DNA of 64,000 nucleotides from Selaginella moellendorffii (lineage: Eukaryota > Streptophyta > Lycopodiopsida > Selaginellales > Selaginellaceae), in the NCBI RefSeq assembly GCF_000143415.4, contig NW_003314286.1, positions 1,844,359-1,908,358 on the forward strand, read 5' to 3'. Below, one piece after another: positions 59,759 through 64,000 of this stretch. A program made the translations under genes and the position numbers. Every line of letters begins with the position of its first letter. Position 1 is the first letter of the stretch. The notes below the pieces were generated by a model. That model ran no database searches, was not told the origin of the DNA, and saw only the letters and a program-made list of their open reading frames with translations.

Positions 59759-62469
59759 ATGTTCTACTCCCACCAATTGCTCTCCAAGAAAGGTCCCTTC
59801 GGGCAGATATGGTGAGAATGCGCGCGGATCGGCGCAAGCGTCTCATCGATCTCTTCTTCTCGCGTTTATTTGCAGGATCGCGGCGACGGTGCATCCAAAG
59901 ATGAACAGGAAGAGGACCGATCAGATCGACATCCAAGAGAGCTGGTTTGTTGGATTCTTGGTTGGAAATTTTGATCGGATCGATTGAAATGCGCCGATGT
60001 CTCTCCGCAGCATGCAGATCATCAATCCCGTCGTTCCTCTGGCTCTACGGCTGTCGGGAATCCTCATGGGTAAGGGATCTCGCGATGCATGTAAGAATCG
60101 CCTCTTCTAAGATCGATCTTTCTTGCAGGAGGTATCGTGAGGATCTACAACCACAAAGTCAAATTCTTGTATGGTAAGGCCATGGTTTATTTTCTCTGCT
60201 TTCGTTCACATTCTTTCCTTGATCAAGACGATGTCACGGAGTTCCTGGTGAGGAAGTTTTCTTGGTTTTGTTCTTCCTCTCTCGATGATCACTGTTCGTT
60301 GGCTCCAGTTTAAGATGAAAACCAAACAAGCCGCGCTGAAGACCGAGGACACTACCAGGCTTCCTCAAAGGAGAGCTCGCGCTAAGTACGTAAGATGTTG
60401 TTTATCTTAAGCTGGCTCCACGCGATCTGTGACTCCAGGTTCGAAGCGATCACGATTGATGGCACCGAAGAAACCTTCCAGGATTTCGAGCGCGCGATGC
60501 TGGAGCCGGAAACACCGGACCAGGACGATCCCGAGTTTTTCACGGTTCCTCCTCCGGTGGCGAGAACCAGACCCAACCGATTTCAAGGTACGTGTCATCA
60601 ACACGAGATCTAATGAGGTGAAGGAGGTTTGTAAGAACAGCTGACAACGAAGACATCACGCTGAATGAGGATAGTGTTCGCTCCTTCGCCACTGTTTTGG
60701 ATGACGATGTCGAGAGGTAGGCAAACATGGATAGTTTCTAAAGCGCGCTAAGCTTTTCTTTGTTTCAGGGAAGAAAGTGAGTACAGGTTCCAGCAGCCTG
60801 AGAACTTTATTGACGACATGATTACTATGAATGCCCCGCTTCAAGGTAGAGCTGGTTGAAAAATGCAAAGCTTACATAACGACTAAATGCTGTTCAAGTT
60901 CCAAATGGACTTGAACCGATATCTGAAGAACGGGATGGCGACAACGAAAAAGGTGAAGACAAAGGACCAAAGTCGGTAAGCATCTGCCTCTACTACTCAT
61001 TTCTTTTGTTATGCATTACTTTTGTAGCCGGAGCCTCATAAGCCGCGAAAGAAAAGAAAGACGATCAAGCGGCAGAAGAAACTCGTCTACGACGTCGAGT
61101 TGACTGAGATTCCAGCTCAAGTTTTCCAGTCCTGGCTGCAGGACACTTCAAATATCATCTACAGAAGAAATAGACGAAAGGTATGTGAACAGCGTTTTGC
61201 CTTCACTGACATTGCGATCAAACAGCTGTATACACAAGCATCGGCTGAAAGAGCAAAAGTGATGCTGAACAATCCCTTAACTTTCTTAGGCTGCGGTACC
61301 ATACCGAAGTCACTTTTACCAGCCTCAATCGTTGATCTGTGGTCCAAAGCAACCGTGGTGACTCCAAGGAATGAACAACAAAAGACTACTTCTGAGCAGC
61401 AGAAACAACAAGAACAGCAAACATCTGCCAAACAGCAGGACCAGCAAGTATCTGCTGATCAATCGGTAGCACTACAGTAGCACTTAGAAGCTATTTCACT
61501 GATGTTTTGCTCGCAGCCTCCTCCGCCGTTGGAATTCGCGTTCGAAGAGCCCGAGCGTTTTGAGGCACCTTTTAACTTTGAGAATTACGGCTCCGTCGAG
61601 AAACTACGAGCACCCGTTCAAACTCCTGTTACAGGAAGCGAAGGAGGCAGCTTCTTTGATGTCCAAACCGGAGTGACTCCAAATATTTCAGGTTCCCCGC
61701 TTATAAAAAACTCCTTGGCGCAACAACTAACATTTCTTTTGTGTGTGTTTTTCCAGTGAACAGCGTCATGAATTCTAAACGAAAAAGGAGCTCTCAATCC
61801 ACCGACAAGCTCGTTCCCGACGTTGTGGGGGATTATCCGACCAGCTTGAGGTCTGAAAACTTGCATGCCTCGAATTGCACTAACTAAAGAGTTTTCTGAA
61901 TGTTTTTCAAGGTCCAAGAGGTCGCGAGCGTCGGAACGCAAGAGTGACTCGCCTTTTGGTACTGATTTTTATACCAACGACGTTTTCCCGGAAGAAAGAA
62001 CTCCAGACATCACAGTTCTACCAAGCCAATTTGGTAAGCTTGAAAGAAAACATTTCAACTGTTTAGAACTTTCGCGTGTCTCCGCCAGAAACAGAGCCGA
62101 CTCAAGCCGCACAGGCCTATCAACGCGACTTAGACAAGCTCACAAGCATCATGCTCCAGTAAGCTGCTCCGAGTTTTTTCGATCATGATGATACCATGAG
62201 AAACATTTCAGGTACTTGCGGGAGCACTTCATCAGCTCTCCGGGGATCAAGGCGTTGTCCCTCGATAGCCTTACGGAAGGCATGAACGCCTCTCAGGGAG
62301 CAAAGATGTTCTTCCACATCTGCGGTGAGTCTCGATAGTGTTTTTTTTTTCTTACCAGTGAGCTATGTTATGTTTCGTTCGTGCAGTCTTAGCTTCAAAT
62401 AGCTATCTCAGTGTGCTACAAAAGGAAGCTTATGGCGACATCCTCATTGGAAGAGGAAGCCTCTTTTGA
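59759..62469 (+). CDS. REC8: Meiotic cohesin kleisin REC8/SYN1
   Basis: Nineteen exons follow in phase: 59759-59811, 59876-59944, 60011-60069, 60129-60173, 60228-60247, 60309-60385, 60439-60587, 60641-60716, 60769-60845, 60899-60975, 61028-61180, 61226-61465, 61517-61691, 61757-61850, 61912-62033, 62089-62158, 62212-62324, 62387-62469; the split near 61181 is uncertain. About 583 aa. The N-terminal kleisin domain is textbook (MFYSHQLLSKKGPFGQIWIA, MQIINPVVPLALRLSGILMG, VRIYNHKVKFLYDDV). The C-terminus is the SMC1-binding winged helix (MNASQGAKMFFHICVLASNS, then LQKEAYGDILIGRG). The mid-region has ENLDIT-like acidic blocks and a Gln-rich stretch. Among kleisins the VFQSWLQDTSNIIYRR segment points to REC8/SYN1 rather than mitotic RAD21. 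It holds sister chromatids together in meiosis and is cleaved by separase. Confidence 0.88.
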
Positions 62470-62585
62470 TTCACCTGCGTGGAAGCAAGAACAACAAGAA
62501 CGTTTTTTGGCCGCGTTCCGGACTTTTCAAAGGGTTGACGAGACTTTCGTAAGTAAAAATTCTTCTTTCCGCGAGCTACGGAGCA

Positions 62586-63744
62586 ATGGCGATGGAGTCC
62601 AACCGCAGCGTCAACAAATGGATGCGTAAGTTCTTCCCGAAAGCGAGCGAGCAGGATAGGGGCGAGCTGATCGATCTCTGGCGGAGAATGGAGAGCGTGA
62701 GATTCCCCGATCCGGACGGGACCGCGCTGAGCGAGGAGGAGCTCCTGGAGCGCACGCCCAGGGCGGAGATCCGCGAGACGGACATGGGGGATATGATTGG
62801 AAAGGGGAGCTACGCAGTGGTGCACCAAGTGGAGTGGAATGACAAATCCTATGCCATGAAGAGCTTCTCCAGCAAATCCGAGGCGCTGCGCGAGCTGGCC
62901 ATCCAATCCAAGCTCTCCGGTCACCCGCACATCCTCGCTTCGCTCGCCTACGCCGAGATCCCCCGAGCCAGCGACGCCCAGAGCGACAAATTCTCCATCC
63001 TCATGGAGCTCTTCGTCGGCAGCATCGATCGTAGGGGCCGATCGATCGATACCCTCGCCGAATTCGGGGCCGCGGACGCGCTGGAGATCATGCTCCAGCT
63101 CGCGCGTGCGCTACTGTTCATCCACTCGCAGAGGATCATGCACCGCGATGTCAAGCCCGGCAATGTGCTCTATCGATCGAAGGACCCAGCCCAGGAGGGA
63201 TTCGTGCGCGGCGGGACGATGGTCAAGCTCGCGGATTTTGGGACCTCGCGATTCATCCGCGAGGGATCCTACGTCCACACCTCCAGGAGGGGGAGCAAAT
63301 GCTACTGGGCGCCCGAGGTCGTACAGGATGGCCCAACGTGCCCGTACACGGACAAGGCTGACGTGTACAGCTTCGCTATGACATGCTATGCCATTGGTAC
63401 GGGAAGAACGCCGCTGGAGCGCTACGCTGGGCTGAGCTCGCGGGATTTCTACCGCAAAGTGCGCGGGTGGGGGTGTATTTTGCCGGGGAAGCGGCCAAAG
63501 GTGCCGCGATGGATGGATCCGTCGCTGGCGAGAGTGATGAAGCAGTGCTGGCATTCCACGCCCGAGGAGCGCCCGCCGATGGGGGTGGTGTGCTGGGCGC
63601 TCGAGTTCCTGGCGGCGCGGGCTAGCGGCGCCGCCCGCGCGGAGCTGAGGTGAGTGGAGAAGAGGAGTGGGAATTGATGGATCACTGATGGCTTTGCCCT
63701 GTCGCAGCCCCGCATTGTACCCGATTGTCAACGATCGCCCGTGA
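62586..63744 (+). CDS. Protein kinase (TKL-like), two exons
   Basis: Exon 62586-63649 and a small exon 63708-63744 give 366 aa. The donor GAG|GTGAGT and acceptor CTGTCGCAG are strong; without splicing the frame ends at 63653 after ELR. After a ~75-residue N-terminal region, the kinase shows GKGSYAVVHQV (P-loop), AMKSF (Lys), a catalytic loop MHRDVKPGNVLY, LADFGTSR (DFG) and WAPEVVQDG in place of APE context, then YSFAMTCYAIGTGRTPL and CWHSTPEERPPM. All catalytic residues are present, so it should be active. Ser/Thr specificity follows from DVKPGN. The subfamily is uncertain. It starts 117 bp after the REC8 stop codon. Confidence 0.85.
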
Positions 63745-64000
63745 AACTCTGCGAGGATTGTGCCAAATTGCTCAAATGGGCCATGAATGAGGGAGGAATC
63801 GATCGAATTCTAAGATTTTCTTTGTCTGGCAGATCTTTCTTGGCTGCTCCAAGCGTTTCATTCTTTGATTTGTTTGTCTGATCATGATCAATTCAAACTC
63901 ACGGGCTGGCGGTGCGTGTTGAATTTCGCGGAGCTTGTCAACAAGAGTTTTGTCCCCATTTTCGGATTGCTGGGAAATTGACGAGATTCCGCCCATGTTG
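63745..64000. other. Downstream region, no gene seen
   Basis: Likely 3' UTR of the kinase gene. The short minus-strand frame here has no recognisable features. Confidence 0.4.

Noticed and set aside
62411..62629. Frame overlapping the REC8 end and kinase leader (LEEEASFDSPAWKQEQ..)
   Set aside because: It uses a different frame of the REC8 terminal exon and has no splice or family support.

Overview
The window looks like nuclear DNA of a vascular plant, most probably a Selaginella-type lycophyte. Land-plant gene families are spread over short, intron-containing transcription units. Most introns I could place are only about 45-100 nt with canonical GT-AG ends. GC-rich coding exons alternate with AT-rich, repeat-filled intergenic DNA. 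The species is an inference; no sequence search was possible. Exon coordinates come from splice signals plus reading-frame continuity.

1-33.1 kb is gene-rich. In order: a trihelix transcription factor whose C-terminus carries a complete DJ-1/PfpI-like domain (+); an unrecognised multi-exon gene (+) and a small gene (+); an nsLTP (+); a kelch-like protein (+); proteasome lid subunit RPN5 (+); an M14 zinc carboxypeptidase (+); an sn-2 type GPAT acyltransferase with a degenerate phosphatase motif (+); an acidic/basic hypothetical protein (-); an F-box protein (-); bifunctional HPPK/DHPS of folate synthesis (+); a NIN-like RWP-RK/PB1 nitrate-type regulator (+); an ER-type Ca2+-ATPase (+); a POB1/LRB-like BTB-BACK protein (-); and a GH17-CBM43 beta-1,3-glucanase (-).

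33.1-55.6 kb is transposon territory. It holds a decayed Ty3/gypsy chromovirus with two LTRs (34.6-40.2 kb). AT-rich DNA with a recurring short repeat family follows. Then comes a cluster of long-LTR, apparently non-coding retroelements on the minus strand (43.1-53.4 kb). These resemble LARDs: an eroded relict, a near-complete element with a PBS-like site, and a third LTR abutting it. Their LTRs contain an expanded CGGACT-type minisatellite, and a 975-bp assembly gap begins inside the third LTR and ends in its array.

55.6-64 kb is gene-rich again: Mediator subunit MED7 (-), a small hypothetical gene (+), a stellacyanin-like phytocyanin (+), a local non-coding repeat cluster, the meiotic kleisin REC8/SYN1 split into many tiny exons (+), and a protein kinase (+).

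The genes are individual eukaryotic units, not an operon. The most unusual item is the trihelix-DJ-1/PfpI fusion at 2876-5296. Both halves lie in one uninterrupted exon, so an annotation merge is unlikely to explain it. The layout recalls bacterial regulators that pair a DJ-1/PfpI-like domain with an AraC DNA-binding domain.
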